From contig CAVRNR010000006.1 of assembly GCA_963722575.1 (NCBI GenBank), positions 868,001-932,000 on the forward strand: 64,000 nt of DNA, written 5' to 3'. The notes beneath the pieces were generated by a model. It did no database searches and had not been told where the DNA came from. It saw only the letters and a list, made by a program, of their open reading frames with translations. This document shows, piece by piece, positions 40,448-50,586 of the stretch (position 1 is the first letter of the stretch; every line of letters begins with the position of its first letter). The translations under genes and the position numbers were made by a program. The DNA is from Fen-178 sp963722575 (lineage in GTDB: Bacteria; Acidobacteriota; Terriglobia; Bryobacterales; Bryobacteraceae).

Positions 40448-41950
40448 ATGAGCGAAAATGTTCAGGAAGGGCAGCCCGCAGGCCAGCTAACACCACTATT
40501 CGAGTTGACTTGCGCCGATCTATATGCAACTATATGCAAAATGGCTACTCCTGTGCAAAGTCAAGCGCTCTCCACGGCGGATGTTGCGGCCAAGGCAGGC
40601 GTCCACCGGGACACTCTGCTCCGGTGGCTACGCGAGGGAGTCATTCCTGAGCCGCGCCGTGACAGGAAAGGCTGGCGCACGTTCACCACCCACGAGGCAG
40701 AGCGCATTGAGCACTTCGCGAAGCTCGGCACCCCCAATGCGTCAGATCAATCGTCCGAACAGTCAGCGGATCTCTCGGCGCTCGACAAAATCGATTGGGA
40801 CTTCTTCGATGCCAAGACCGCGTACCTCACTCATGGGCTTCATCCTTACCCCGCCAAGTTCATCCCGCAGATCCCCAATGCCCTGATTCAGGCGCTCTCC
40901 TCGGTCGGCGAGACTGTCGCGGACATATTCTGCGGCAGTGGCACCACTTTGGTCGAAGCGCTACTCCTGAAGCGGAACGCTGTGGGCGTCGATGCCAATC
41001 CTCTAGCGTGCCTCATCACACAGGCGAAAACAACGAGACTTCGGCCGGAGGATTCCGACTTCCTGAGTTCCCTCGTCGACAGGTCTCTTGCGGCGGCTGA
41101 TCACGCCTCCGGTCGAGAGCAATTAGCGCTCTTCGCACAGCAAAGGGAGGAGCCGAATGGTTCGACGGCACCGCCAGATGCAATTCGCTTCTGGTTCCAC
41201 GACTTCATAATCGAAGAACTGGCTGACCTGAAGCGATGGGTGTGGTCGTCGCCATCACCCCAGAGCCTTGTGCTGGCGAAGGCAGCCCTATCGTCCATAA
41301 TCGTCGCCGTGTCCCGCCAGGATTCGGACACCCGATACGTCCGTCGAGAGAAGAACCTCAAGCCCGGGGACACCTACGCCCGATTTGCCCGCGCTCTTAC
41401 AGACGCGATAGCCGCGTCCAAGCAGTTCGCGGAAATAGTCGAGGAGCGCTTCTCATGCACGGTGGTGAATGCAAATCTACTGGAAACTCCGAGCACTCCT
41501 TTCTTCGATCTAGTCGTCTGTTCGCCCCCGTACCCGAACGCCTACAGCTACCACCTCTACCACATGACGCGCATGCTGTGGCTTGAGATGGACCCCTATG
41601 CTTTTAAGAAAATTGAAATTGGAAGCCATCGCAAGTACAGCCGGAAAGGTCCCAACAAAGCGGATGTCGAGACGTTTCGATCTGAACTCCGAACCATCCT
41701 GCTGTGGCTGCACAATCGCCTCAGACCATCTCGATTCGCATGCTTCGTGTTGGGTGACTCCATTTTGAACGGCAACAAAGTTAACAACGCCGAAGTGCTC
41801 GCGTCAGTTGCGCGTGAGACTGGCTTCATCGAGGTGAAGAGGATTCACCGGAAGCTACGAGAGAGCCGAAAGGCTTTCAATCCGGCGTACGGGAAGATTA
41901 AGACCGAGCACATCCTAATACTCCAGAACAGAAACCGCGAGGGCGTGTGA
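40448..41950 (+). CDS. DNA amino-methyltransferase with N-terminal MerR-like helix-turn-helix
   Basis: A 500-residue DNA methyltransferase. Residues ~40-90 form a MerR-like helix-turn-helix (LSTADVAAKAGVHRDTLLRWLREGVI), then motif X HPYPAKFIPQ (132-141), motif I ADIFCGSGTT (158-167) and motif IV CSPPY (358-362). The order X-I-IV excludes the beta class; S-P-P-Y is typical of N4-cytosine enzymes, though N6-adenine cannot be ruled out. The HTH may bind its own promoter and act as a built-in controller. The second methyltransferase overlaps by 4 nt (GTGA). Lower GC than the chromosome suggests transfer. ATG 40541 is an alternative start that keeps the HTH. Confidence 0.82.
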   Translation: MSENVQEGQPAGQLTPLFELTCADLYATICKMATPVQSQALSTADVAAKAGVHRDTLLRWLREGVIPEPRRDRKGWRTFTTHEAERIEHFAKLGTPNASDQSSEQSADLSALDKIDWDFFDAKTAYLTHGLHPYPAKFIPQIPNALIQALSSVGETVADIFCGSGTTLVEALLLKRNAVGVDANPLACLITQAKTTRLRPEDSDFLSSLVDRSLAAADHASGREQLALFAQQREEPNGSTAPPDAIRFWFHDFIIEELADLKRWVWSSPSPQSLVLAKAALSSIIVAVSRQDSDTRYVRREKNLKPGDTYARFARALTDAIAASKQFAEIVEERFSCTVVNANLLETPSTPFFDLVVCSPPYPNAYSYHLYHMTRMLWLEMDPYAFKKIEIGSHRKYSRKGPNKADVETFRSELRTILLWLHNRLRPSRFACFVLGDSILNGNKVNNAEVLASVARETGFIEVKRIHRKLRESRKAFNPAYGKIKTEHILILQNRNREGV

Positions 41951-43551
41951 AACTGGTCACCTGCTACTTGAAGAGCTATATTCAGCCATTCGAGCGAAAG
42001 CTCGCCATCGCTGAACTGCGGACACTCGCCAGATCGGAGTTGCGGCCGGTGGCAGGGCACATCGATTCCTCGGTCGTTTTCGAGACAGATTCGGAACTCG
42101 CGCCGGAAGATCTCGCATCTCGATTGGCGTATTGGGAGGTCGTGCAGGCTGGATTCTCGCACTATACACGCCAGGTCCGAGCAGAAGCTACGGCCAATGT
42201 CGTGCGTAACGGTGTGCAATTCAGCGAGCTTCAGCGCATCCTACCCTTCCGAGGCGATGTGCCGTTGCCAAACCGGCGATGTCTGCGTTACGGCACTCAT
42301 GGGATACACGAGTACAGAGGGAAGTTCTTCCCGCAACTTGCTCTTGCTCTGATCAATATCTCGGATCTCCACGTGGCTAGCACGGTCCTCGATCCCATGT
42401 GCGGAAGCGGCACCGCCCTTGTCGAAGCTGTAGCCTGCGGCCACTCCGCATACGGCCTCGACTTAAACCCATTGTCCGTGCTGATGGCGCGGACGAAGTG
42501 TGCCCTTCTTTCTACTCCACCGAGGAAGATAATAGATTCCTACAATCAGGTTCGCGACTATCTACTTCAGACACCACGATCTCGGTCGTCGCAGCCAATC
42601 TACTTCCGCGGATTGCCGGAAGCCGATCAATCCTATCTCTCCTGCTGGTTTTCTCCCCAGGTCATAGAGGACCTGGATAGAATTTCCGCATACATCCACG
42701 CACTTCGGCAAACTCCCGTCACGCAATTGATGTGGCTGTCCTTGAGCAACATCCTTCGAGCTGTTTCGTGGCAAAAGGAGGACGATCTGCGGGTGAGGAA
42801 GGAAATCCGACTCGACGCCGACATCGACCCGATTAAGGAGTTTCTTGAAGAGCTTGGACGGTCCGTCCGCCTCGTAGTGAGTCTTCTTATCGAGAAGGCC
42901 TTCAACGAACCGGGAACACATTCGATCGGCGAAGGCGACGCCAGAACACCCTTGAAGCACATGGCGACCCTCCAAGACGCGGTCGATCTGGTCATCACGT
43001 CACCGCCCTACGCCACGGCACTCCCGTACCTCGATACGGACAGGTTGAGCCTCATCTACCTCCAGCTATTGACGCGGCCGAGTCATCGTGCGCGCGATCA
43101 TGAAATGATCGGTAATCGCGAGATCTCGAACAGATTGAAGAACAGCTACTGGGATCGCTTCCATGAGAGGAAGAGGAATTATCCATCACGCCTTGTGAAA
43201 CTAGTTGAGAAGATTCATCGGCTCAACCAGGACTCTGGCGCAGGCTTCAGGCGGCAAAACCTGCCGTCGTTGCTGGCCAAGTACTTCGATGACATGAAAC
43301 AGGTTCTTACGAGCTTTCGATCCGTGCTCCGGAATGGGGCGTCTGCCTTCGTGGTCGTCGGAAACAATCACACGATCGCTGGCGGAGAGAGAGTGGAGAT
43401 CGAGACAGCGTCCCTCCTGCAGGAAGTGGGCGAATCCATCGGCTTGAAAGGAGCCGAAGCGATACCGATGGAGATGTTGGTCTCACGCGACATTTTCAAG
43501 AAGAACGCTTCGGCGTCTGAGTACATCCTGCACTTCAAGAACTACAAGTAG
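41947..43551 (+). CDS. Second DNA amino-methyltransferase of the R-M system
   Basis: A 534-residue methyltransferase starting at GTG 41947, overlapping the first by 4 nt. The first ~110 residues are an extra N-terminal domain, which may recognise DNA. Then motif X HEYRGKFFPQ (121-130), motif I LDPMCGSGTALVE (148-160) and motif IV TSPPYATALPY (351-361). The X and IV motifs are like those of the first enzyme, so the pair probably arose by duplication. Two adjacent methyltransferases usually mean an asymmetric recognition site with one enzyme per strand. The convergent nuclease overlaps its last 10 bp. Confidence 0.85.
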   Translation: MKLVTCYLKSYIQPFERKLAIAELRTLARSELRPVAGHIDSSVVFETDSELAPEDLASRLAYWEVVQAGFSHYTRQVRAEATANVVRNGVQFSELQRILPFRGDVPLPNRRCLRYGTHGIHEYRGKFFPQLALALINISDLHVASTVLDPMCGSGTALVEAVACGHSAYGLDLNPLSVLMARTKCALLSTPPRKIIDSYNQVRDYLLQTPRSRSSQPIYFRGLPEADQSYLSCWFSPQVIEDLDRISAYIHALRQTPVTQLMWLSLSNILRAVSWQKEDDLRVRKEIRLDADIDPIKEFLEELGRSVRLVVSLLIEKAFNEPGTHSIGEGDARTPLKHMATLQDAVDLVITSPPYATALPYLDTDRLSLIYLQLLTRPSHRARDHEMIGNREISNRLKNSYWDRFHERKRNYPSRLVKLVEKIHRLNQDSGAGFRRQNLPSLLAKYFDDMKQVLTSFRSVLRNGASAFVVVGNNHTIAGGERVEIETASLLQEVGESIGLKGAEAIPMEMLVSRDIFKKNASASEYILHFKNYK

Positions 43552-44723
43552 TAGCCCCATCGCTTGTCTGAGTTCCTCACGGCCTCGGTGCAGAGGCCCA
43601 GGTAGTAATCGTATTCACTGCTCGCTTGCGGGACAATCTCGGCGTAATAGTCGTAGTCGGCCGCACGTTCTACTTTTTCCAAACGCAGAATGTCGCCAAC
43701 ACTCCCTGCGCTCCTCAGCGCTTCGCTTCGGAGACGGAAATCGTGTTTGACAGGCCAGGTCATCATGTTTACTTCGGCGACTTGCGTCCCAATCCGAACC
43801 CGGACGCCTCGACGATCCCATTTGCCGCGCCGAGCACTGTCCTCGGCGAAGAGATCTTGCCAGCCCCAGAATACCGGAGAATAGTTGCGGGCCGCCAGCG
43901 GTATGAAGACCTCCGGAGATCGTCGCGTGGTGCCGCGGGATGTTTGGCCATATCCTGCATCCGTCTGCTGGAGGGTCATCACGAATCCCCGGACAAGGCT
44001 TCGCGCGGTGGCGAGGAGCGTTGGCGCCTGTGCACGGGTTGTTGCAGTGCGCGGGACGGCCGGCGGCGCTTGAACACCAACTCGCGCGAACAAGCCGTCC
44101 GGCCTCGTTCGTCGGGTCTGGGCAGCAGTCGGTGCGTCCGGGTCTGCTTCCGACGGCCGCTGCGCTTCGAGCACAACGTAGCGGGACCGGAGCAACTCCT
44201 GGAGGAGGGCCTCGTCAAGGACGCGCGCCGTACCACTGGCCGGATTGATCCAGAGGTCAAGCATCTGCTCTACGGATTCCAGCAACGAGCGATCCCGCTC
44301 ATCGGCTAGGTCAAGACTCAACGCCAGAGAGGCTTCATAGTTCGTGAACAGCCCCCCGGAGGTCAGGTTGCCAGACCCGACAACAACATCAGCCCGACTA
44401 CGGCTCTTGAATAGGTATACCTTCGGGTGAAAGGTCGATAGGTTCTCGTTGTGAAAAACCCAGATTGCCCCGCGCTCGCGAGTCGCGGCAAGGAGCGCGC
44501 TTAAACCTTCGAACGAAGAGCCTTGGCAATCCACCCCGACTGCCACCCGGACATCGCCATACGCTGAAAATGATCGCAGTCCGGCCTCTATGTGGCGAAC
44601 GCCAGAGTACTTGACGAATGCGACTGCCGCCCGAAACTCGCTCCATCGCCTGTCCGACAAGTGCCCGACCAAGAAATCGCCCAAGCGGGCTGTTCCGTAC
44701 GGTTGTGCAAGCAACTGTGCCAT
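43542..44723 (-). CDS. PLD-family restriction endonuclease (BfiI/NgoFVII-like)
   Basis: A 393-residue protein. Residues ~60-135 form a phospholipase-D-type nuclease half-site: H99-P-K101 (TFHPKVYLFK), then GSGNLTSGG with Ser117/Asn119 and Glu130. One HxK per chain means that a dimer builds the active site, as in metal-independent BfiI. The C-terminal ~150 residues after a low-complexity linker (~190-245) resemble a B3-like DNA-binding domain (FIPLAARNYSPVFWGWQDLF...). Convergent orientation with two methyltransferases supports a restriction role. It would cut DNA without Mg2+ at or near the methylated sequence; the recognition site is unknown. Confidence 0.78.
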   Translation of the reverse strand: MAQLLAQPYGTARLGDFLVGHLSDRRWSEFRAAVAFVKYSGVRHIEAGLRSFSAYGDVRVAVGVDCQGSSFEGLSALLAATRERGAIWVFHNENLSTFHPKVYLFKSRSRADVVVGSGNLTSGGLFTNYEASLALSLDLADERDRSLLESVEQMLDLWINPASGTARVLDEALLQELLRSRYVVLEAQRPSEADPDAPTAAQTRRTRPDGLFARVGVQAPPAVPRTATTRAQAPTLLATARSLVRGFVMTLQQTDAGYGQTSRGTTRRSPEVFIPLAARNYSPVFWGWQDLFAEDSARRGKWDRRGVRVRIGTQVAEVNMMTWPVKHDFRLRSEALRSAGSVGDILRLEKVERAADYDYYAEIVPQASSEYDYYLGLCTEAVRNSDKRWGYYL

Positions 44724-44883
44724 CGACGATGCCGCCTCTGAACCGGAATTGTGTTCGAGGACTCCGGACGCGCGATTATAGCACCCTGAACGTGGCGGTT
44801 ACCCCAAGGGGTATGAACCCAGACCAGTTTTTCAGGTTCCTGGACAAGTTCGGGCTGCAAGGCGGCAACCCCGGCGCCACAGA

Positions 44884-45647
44884 TCACCCCGCCAGCTTCA
44901 GCCAGGCGTAAATCAGCGGGAGGGAAAACAGCGTGCTGTCCACGCGGTCGAGGAAGCCGCCGTGGCCGGGCAAAATCCCGCCGCTGTCTTTCAGGCCGGC
45001 GCCGCGCTTCATGGCCGATTCCGTCAGGTCGCCGAGCTGGCCAGCGGCGTTGGCGGCCACCGTGAGCGCAACGGCTTGCGCCACCCCCACGCCCGGCACG
45101 AAGTGCCACAGGTACGCCCCGGCGACCAGAACCGACGCCGCCACCGACGCCACCGCCCCTTCCCACGATTTGTTCGGGCTGATCCGCGGCGCCATCTTAT
45201 GACGACCCCAGCGCCGGCCCACATAATATGCGCCCATATCGCCCACCCAGTTGACCAGCAGCGCATACATCAGCCAATGCGGATTCAGCTCGCGCAGGGG
45301 CATGGCGCATTTCCAGCAGCCGAAAACGTAGACGATGCCGGCCAGCAGCAGGGCCGCGCGCGGAACCGATTTCGCCAGGTCGTTCCCGCTCATCGCCAGC
45401 GCCAGCAGGATGAGCGCTATGCCGAGGATCAGCAGCCAGGTCTCCTGCCGCCAGGCCAGCAACAGCACCCCGGCGGCATAGCCCAGCGGACCGGGCGCGC
45501 CGAAACCGTAAGCCGCCGCCACGCCGTTGAATTCGCGATAGCACAGAAAGGCCACCGTCACCAGCACGGCGAGAAAGGCCCAGAAGTTGGCCCACAAAAC
45601 CACGTAGACGACGATGGGAATGAGCGCAACCGCCGTGAGAATCCGCT

Positions 45648-45651
<4 letters not shown>
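44884..45651 (-). CDS. cdsA: Phosphatidate cytidylyltransferase
   Basis: A 255-residue inner-membrane enzyme that makes CDP-diacylglycerol from phosphatidate and CTP, the branch point for all phospholipids. About seven hydrophobic segments are seen. The family signature S-x-x-x-R-x-x-K-R/D-x3-D-F/... is recognisable near the C-terminus as SAMKRGAGLKDSGGILPGHGGFLDRVDS, including the metal-binding Asp. ATG 45651 overlaps the uppS TGA (ATGA). Confidence 0.93.
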
Positions 45652-46484
<833 letters not shown>

Positions 46485-46562
46485 GAAGTAACTATTTATA
46501 GTACAACACGGGCATTCGCGTGGTGTGCGCCGCCTCTGCTACGATGAAACTTCCCCGTCATC

Positions 46563-47969
46563 ATGGCGTTGCGCTTCTACAACACGTTGTCACAGCGGGT
46601 GGAGGAGTTCTGGCCGGCGCGCGACAACACCGTCCGCATGTATACCTGCGGCCCCACGGTCTACGATTACGCCCATATCGGCAACTTCCGGACCTTCACC
46701 TTCCTCGACATCCTGCGCAAATGGCTGCGCGCCAGCGGATTCCGCCTCGACCACGTCATGAACATTACCGACGTGGACGACAAGATCATCCGCAATGCCG
46801 TGGCCCAGCACAAGACGCTGGGGGAATACACCGGCATCTATACCAAGGCGTTCCTGGAGGACTGCGCCACGCTGCGGCTGGAGCGCGCCGAGCGCCTGGT
46901 CCCCGCCACCGAGCACATCGGCGACATGGTGGGGGCCATCGAGCGTTTGGGCGCCGGGAACCACACCTACACCAGCGACGGTTCGGTGTACTTCCGCATT
47001 TCCACCTTTCCCGGATACGGCAAGCTCTCGCACAACGATTTCAGCGGCAACCTGGCGGGCGCGCGCGTCGACGTGGACGAATACGAAAAGGCCGACGCCC
47101 GCGACTTCGCGCTGTGGAAAGCGCCCAAGGAAGGCGAGCCGTTCTGGCCCTCCGCCATCGGCCCCGGCCGCCCGGGATGGCACATCGAGTGCTCCGTGAT
47201 GGCCATCAAGTACCTGGGCGATACGCTGGATATTCACGCCGGCGGCGTCGATCTGATCTTCCCGCACCACGAAAACGAGATTGCGCAATCGGAATCGCTC
47301 ACCGGCAAACCCTTCGCGCGCTTTTGGCTGCACGCCGAGTTCCTGATGGTGGAGGGCCAGAAGATGTCCAAGTCGCTGGGCAACTATTACACCCTGCGCG
47401 ACCTGCTCGGCCGCGGGTACCAGCCGGAAGCCATCCGCTACCTGCTGGCTTCGGCGCCCTACCGCAAATCGCTCAACTTCACCTTCGACGGGCTCAAATC
47501 GGCCGCCCTCGCCATCGACCGGCTGCGCAATTTCAAGCTGCGGCTGGAAACCGACCACTACGCCGACGGCGTCAACGATCCGTTGATGGCCCGCACCGCG
47601 CAGGCTTCGCAGGCATTTACCGAGAGCCTCAACGACGACCTCAACACCGCCGAAGCGCTGGCCGCCGTCTTCGAGTACGTGCGCGACGCCAACACAGCCA
47701 TGGATTCCGGCGAGTTCCGCGCGGGCAACGCCGCGGCGGCGCTCGAGTTTCTCGGCCGCTTCGATTCCGTATTCGACGTATTCAGGCCCACAGTCGCGAG
47801 CGGCGAGCTTTCCGATGCGGAAATCGACCGCCGTATCGCGGAGCGCACCGCGGCTAAGAAAGCCAGGAACTTCGCGCTCGCCGACCAGATTCGCGACCAG
47901 CTTCTGGAACAGGGCGTGATCATCGAGGACACCAAGTCCGGCGTGCGCTGGAAGAGGAAATCGAAGTGA
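46563..47969 (+). CDS. cysS: Cysteine--tRNA ligase
   Basis: A 468-residue class I aminoacyl-tRNA synthetase. Zinc ligand Cys29 (YTCGPTVYDYAHIGN), the HIGN nucleotide motif at 38-41, other zinc ligands (IECSV, HHENE) and KMSKS at 267-271 are present; the C-terminal helical anticodon region is normal. It charges tRNA-Cys and is essential. The next gene overlaps by 4 nt with a GTG start, linking it to sulfur amino-acid metabolism. Confidence 0.97.
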   Translation: MALRFYNTLSQRVEEFWPARDNTVRMYTCGPTVYDYAHIGNFRTFTFLDILRKWLRASGFRLDHVMNITDVDDKIIRNAVAQHKTLGEYTGIYTKAFLEDCATLRLERAERLVPATEHIGDMVGAIERLGAGNHTYTSDGSVYFRISTFPGYGKLSHNDFSGNLAGARVDVDEYEKADARDFALWKAPKEGEPFWPSAIGPGRPGWHIECSVMAIKYLGDTLDIHAGGVDLIFPHHENEIAQSESLTGKPFARFWLHAEFLMVEGQKMSKSLGNYYTLRDLLGRGYQPEAIRYLLASAPYRKSLNFTFDGLKSAALAIDRLRNFKLRLETDHYADGVNDPLMARTAQASQAFTESLNDDLNTAEALAAVFEYVRDANTAMDSGEFRAGNAAAALEFLGRFDSVFDVFRPTVASGELSDAEIDRRIAERTAAKKARNFALADQIRDQLLEQGVIIEDTKSGVRWKRKSK

Positions 47970-49156
47970 AGATCGAAACCCAGGCCGTCCACGCGGGCGA
48001 CCGCAAGAAGCCCGGCCCGCACGTTCCCGTCACCACTCCGATTCACACCGCCTCGAGCTATTTCTACGACTCCATGGAACAGCTCGACCGCGTCTTTGCC
48101 CGGACGGAACCGGGCTACAGTTACGCGCGTTACGACAACCCTACGAACACCGCGCTCGAAGAGCTGATGAGCGTGCTGGAAAGCGGCCACGGCGCGCTGG
48201 CTTGCGCCTCTGGAATGGCGGCCGTGCAGATGGCCGTGGCCACCGCGCTGGCAGACCGGCGTAAGTCCGTGGTGGCGGCCGACGCGCTCTACGGCGCCAC
48301 CATCAGCCTGCTCATGAAGGTGCTCGAGCCCGCGGGCGTGGCCGTCCGGTTCGCGGACGTGTGCGATCTCGATGCCCTGCGCGCCGCAGTGGCGGAAGCC
48401 CGGCCCGGCTGCATCCTGGTCGAGACCATCTCCAACCCGCTGCTGCGCGTGCCCGAGATCGACAAGATCGCCGAAATCGCGCGCCAGGCCGGCGCCGCCC
48501 TGGTGGTGGACAACACCTTCGGCACACCGCTGCTGGTGCGTCCGCTGGAATTGGGCGCCAACTTCACGGTTCACAGCGTCACCAAGTACCTGGCCGGCCA
48601 CGGCGACGTGCTGGGCGGTATCGTGATCTCCGACGAGCAGCACTTCGAGGCCCTGCGCGCCCTTTCCCGCATTGCCGGTCCGGTGCTGGGGCCGTTTGAA
48701 AGCTACCTGACCATGCGCGGCATCAAGACTTTTCCGCTGCGCATGGAACGCCAGTGCGCCAATGCCGTCCGTGTGGCCCGCTGGCTTGGCGCGCACCCCA
48801 AGGTGGAGCGCGTATACTTTCCGGGCGACCCCGCGCACGCCGACGCCGCCGCCATCCGGCGCCTTTTCCCGGCCAACCTCTACGGCGGCATGGTGAGCTT
48901 CGAGATCGAGGGCGCGGGCAAGGAAGAGGTCTTCCGCTTCATGGATTCGCTCAAGCTAATTGTGCGCGCCACCTCGCTCGGCGACGTCCACAGCATGATG
49001 CTCTACCCGGTGATGAGCTCGCACCGCGAGATCTCGCCCCAGCACCGCGAGCGCATGGGCATCCGCGACAGCCTGGTGCGCCTTTCCGTGGGCATCGAAG
49101 CGGTGGAAGACATCGTCGCGGACTTGGAACAGGCCTTCGGGACCAAGCAGGAATAA
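47966..49156 (+). CDS. Cys/Met-metabolism PLP enzyme (cystathionine gamma-synthase/lyase family)
   Basis: A 396-residue fold-type I enzyme starting at GTG 47966. The family signatures are present: SYARYDNPTNTALEELM near residue 51, SGMAAVQMAV, VVDNTFGTPLL and the Schiff-base lysine K207 in HSVTKYLAGHGDVLGG. Without structure, cystathionine gamma-synthase, gamma-lyase and methionine gamma-lyase cannot be separated. Overlap with cysS (GTGA) makes a role in making or recycling cysteine/methionine likely. Confidence 0.9.
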   Translation: MKIETQAVHAGDRKKPGPHVPVTTPIHTASSYFYDSMEQLDRVFARTEPGYSYARYDNPTNTALEELMSVLESGHGALACASGMAAVQMAVATALADRRKSVVAADALYGATISLLMKVLEPAGVAVRFADVCDLDALRAAVAEARPGCILVETISNPLLRVPEIDKIAEIARQAGAALVVDNTFGTPLLVRPLELGANFTVHSVTKYLAGHGDVLGGIVISDEQHFEALRALSRIAGPVLGPFESYLTMRGIKTFPLRMERQCANAVRVARWLGAHPKVERVYFPGDPAHADAAAIRRLFPANLYGGMVSFEIEGAGKEEVFRFMDSLKLIVRATSLGDVHSMMLYPVMSSHREISPQHRERMGIRDSLVRLSVGIEAVEDIVADLEQAFGTKQE

Positions 49157-49204
49157 CTTCACATTGGCGCACGCCTAGCGGAAAAGAAGCCGTGGGGATA
49201 GTGG

Positions 49205-49528
49205 TTATGATTCCGCGATGGTAGACGCGGGACGGAATCCGCCGACCTCGCCCCGGTCGTCACGGCCGTCCCGGCGTGAAGTTCCCGCGCCCGTCTCGCG
49301 ATAGTAGAACGTCAGCAGGGCGCTCTCATCGTAGTCGATGGCGCGCGCATACTGGCGAATGTAGCTGGTGCTGTAGATGCCGCCAGGCAGCTTTTGGAAG
49401 TCCCCCCGCTCAATGGCTTCGAGCGAGCGGACGCCGATCTTGGTCGTTTCGGCAATCTGCGCGAGAGAGATGCCCCGGTTCTTGCGAATCGCGGCCAAGC
49501 CCAGCACGCTTTTCTCCTCTGTCATCAA
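49205..49528 (-). CDS. RodZ-like helix-turn-helix protein
   Basis: A 107-residue protein with a RodZ/HTH_25-type domain at ~8-80 (LAAIRKNRGISLAQIAETTKIGVRSLEAIERGDFQKLPGG...). The conserved Y-S-T-S-Y-I-R-Q-Y-A at ~52-62 is typical. Unlike RodZ there is no transmembrane helix, so it may be a soluble DNA- or MreB-binding version. The ~30-residue C-terminal tail is charged. It is divergent from pyrD; the intervening ~100 bases hold both promoters. Confidence 0.78.
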   Translation of the reverse strand: MMTEEKSVLGLAAIRKNRGISLAQIAETTKIGVRSLEAIERGDFQKLPGGIYSTSYIRQYARAIDYDESALLTFYYRETGAGTSRRDGRDDRGEVGGFRPASTIAES

Positions 49529-49613
49529 CCGGCCCTTCCGTTCGGGCCCAGGGGACGCTGGACCCGGAAGCGATGTAATGAAGGTAACACTATAACACTA
49601 CTTCCGCCTCTGG

Positions 49614-49619
49614 TACACT
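49614..49619 (+). promoter_or_regulatory. -10 box before pyrD leader
   Basis: TACACT lies 8 nt before the ATG of a seven-codon frame that runs into pyrD. A -35 hexamer is not clear; overlapping AACACTA repeats (49586-49600) lie in the expected position. Confidence 0.35.
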
Positions 49620-49627
49620 CGTTTTTC

Positions 49628-49651
49628 ATGGCGATTCGGCGGCGAAAGTAA
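49628..49651 (+). CDS. Seven-codon leader frame upstream of pyrD
   Basis: M-A-I-R-R-R-K-stop; its TAA shares an A with the ATG of pyrD (TAATG at 49649-49653). It could couple initiation at pyrD to translation from the upstream ATG or sense arginine-tRNA supply. Its small size makes chance a real possibility. Confidence 0.3.
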   Translation: MAIRRRK

Positions 49652-50586
49652 TGGGCAGGCCAGACCATCCCTCCCTGGCGATCTCCCTCTGCGGCATCGC
49701 CCTGGGCAACCCCGTGCTGGCTGCCTCGGGCACGTTTGGCTACGGCCTCGAGTTCGAGAAGCTGGTGGACCTCAACCAGGTCGGCGGTTTGGTAGTCAAA
49801 GGGCTTTCGCTCGAGCCGATGGAAGGCAACCCGCCGCCGCGGGTTTACGAAACCACGGGGGGCATGATCAATTCCATCGGCCTTCAGAACATCGGCGTCC
49901 GGGCCTTTGTAAGCGAAAAGCTGCCCGTGCTGGCCAGGCTGCGCACCGCGGTTTTCGCCAATGTCTTCGGCTACCGGACCGAAGACTACGCGGAAGTGGT
50001 GCGTGTCCTGGAAGACTACCCCGGCCTGGCGGGTTACGAGCTGAACGTGTCCTGCCCCAACACCAGCCACGGAGGCATCTACTTCTCGAGCGACCCCGCG
50101 CTGCTGGGCGGCGTGGTGGCGGCCGTCAAGCGCGTGGCCCGCCGGCCGGTGATCGTGAAGCTCTCACCCAATGTGAGCGCCATCGAACCCCTGGCGTGCG
50201 CGGCGGAATCGAGCGGCGCCGACGCCCTCTCTCTGGTCAACACCTTCATCGCGCTGGCCATTGATGCCCGCACGCGGGGTTCCCGCATCGGCGCCGGTTT
50301 CGGGGGGCTTTCCGGTCCCGCCATCAAGCCCATCGCTCTGCGGCTGGTTTACCAGGCGGCGCGCGTGGTGAAGATCCCCGTAATCGGTTTAGGCGGAATC
50401 TCGACCGGCCTGGATGCCGCCGAATTCCTGATCGCCGGGGCCAGCGCCGTCCAAGTTGGCACGGCTACCTTCTGGGACCCGCGCTCGCCGGTGCGCATCG
50501 CCGGAGAACTGGCGGATTTCCTCAAGCGGGAGAGAATTGCGAACGTGGCCCAGTTGGTAAACACGATTCAATGCTCGCCGGGTTGA
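49651..50586 (+). CDS. pyrD: Dihydroorotate dehydrogenase, class 1B catalytic subunit
   Basis: A 311-residue FMN enzyme oxidising dihydroorotate to orotate, fourth step of pyrimidine synthesis. Signatures are GNPVLAASGTFGYGLEF (17-33), TTGGMINSIGLQNIG, ELNVSCPNTSHGG (with Cys as catalytic base), VKLSPN and the phosphate loop GLGGISTGLDAAEFLIAGASAVQVGTATF. The pattern fits class 1B, which needs an electron-transfer subunit PyrK; no pyrK is adjacent. The start overlaps the stop of a seven-codon leader. Confidence 0.93.
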   Translation: MGRPDHPSLAISLCGIALGNPVLAASGTFGYGLEFEKLVDLNQVGGLVVKGLSLEPMEGNPPPRVYETTGGMINSIGLQNIGVRAFVSEKLPVLARLRTAVFANVFGYRTEDYAEVVRVLEDYPGLAGYELNVSCPNTSHGGIYFSSDPALLGGVVAAVKRVARRPVIVKLSPNVSAIEPLACAAESSGADALSLVNTFIALAIDARTRGSRIGAGFGGLSGPAIKPIALRLVYQAARVVKIPVIGLGGISTGLDAAEFLIAGASAVQVGTATFWDPRSPVRIAGELADFLKRERIANVAQLVNTIQCSPG

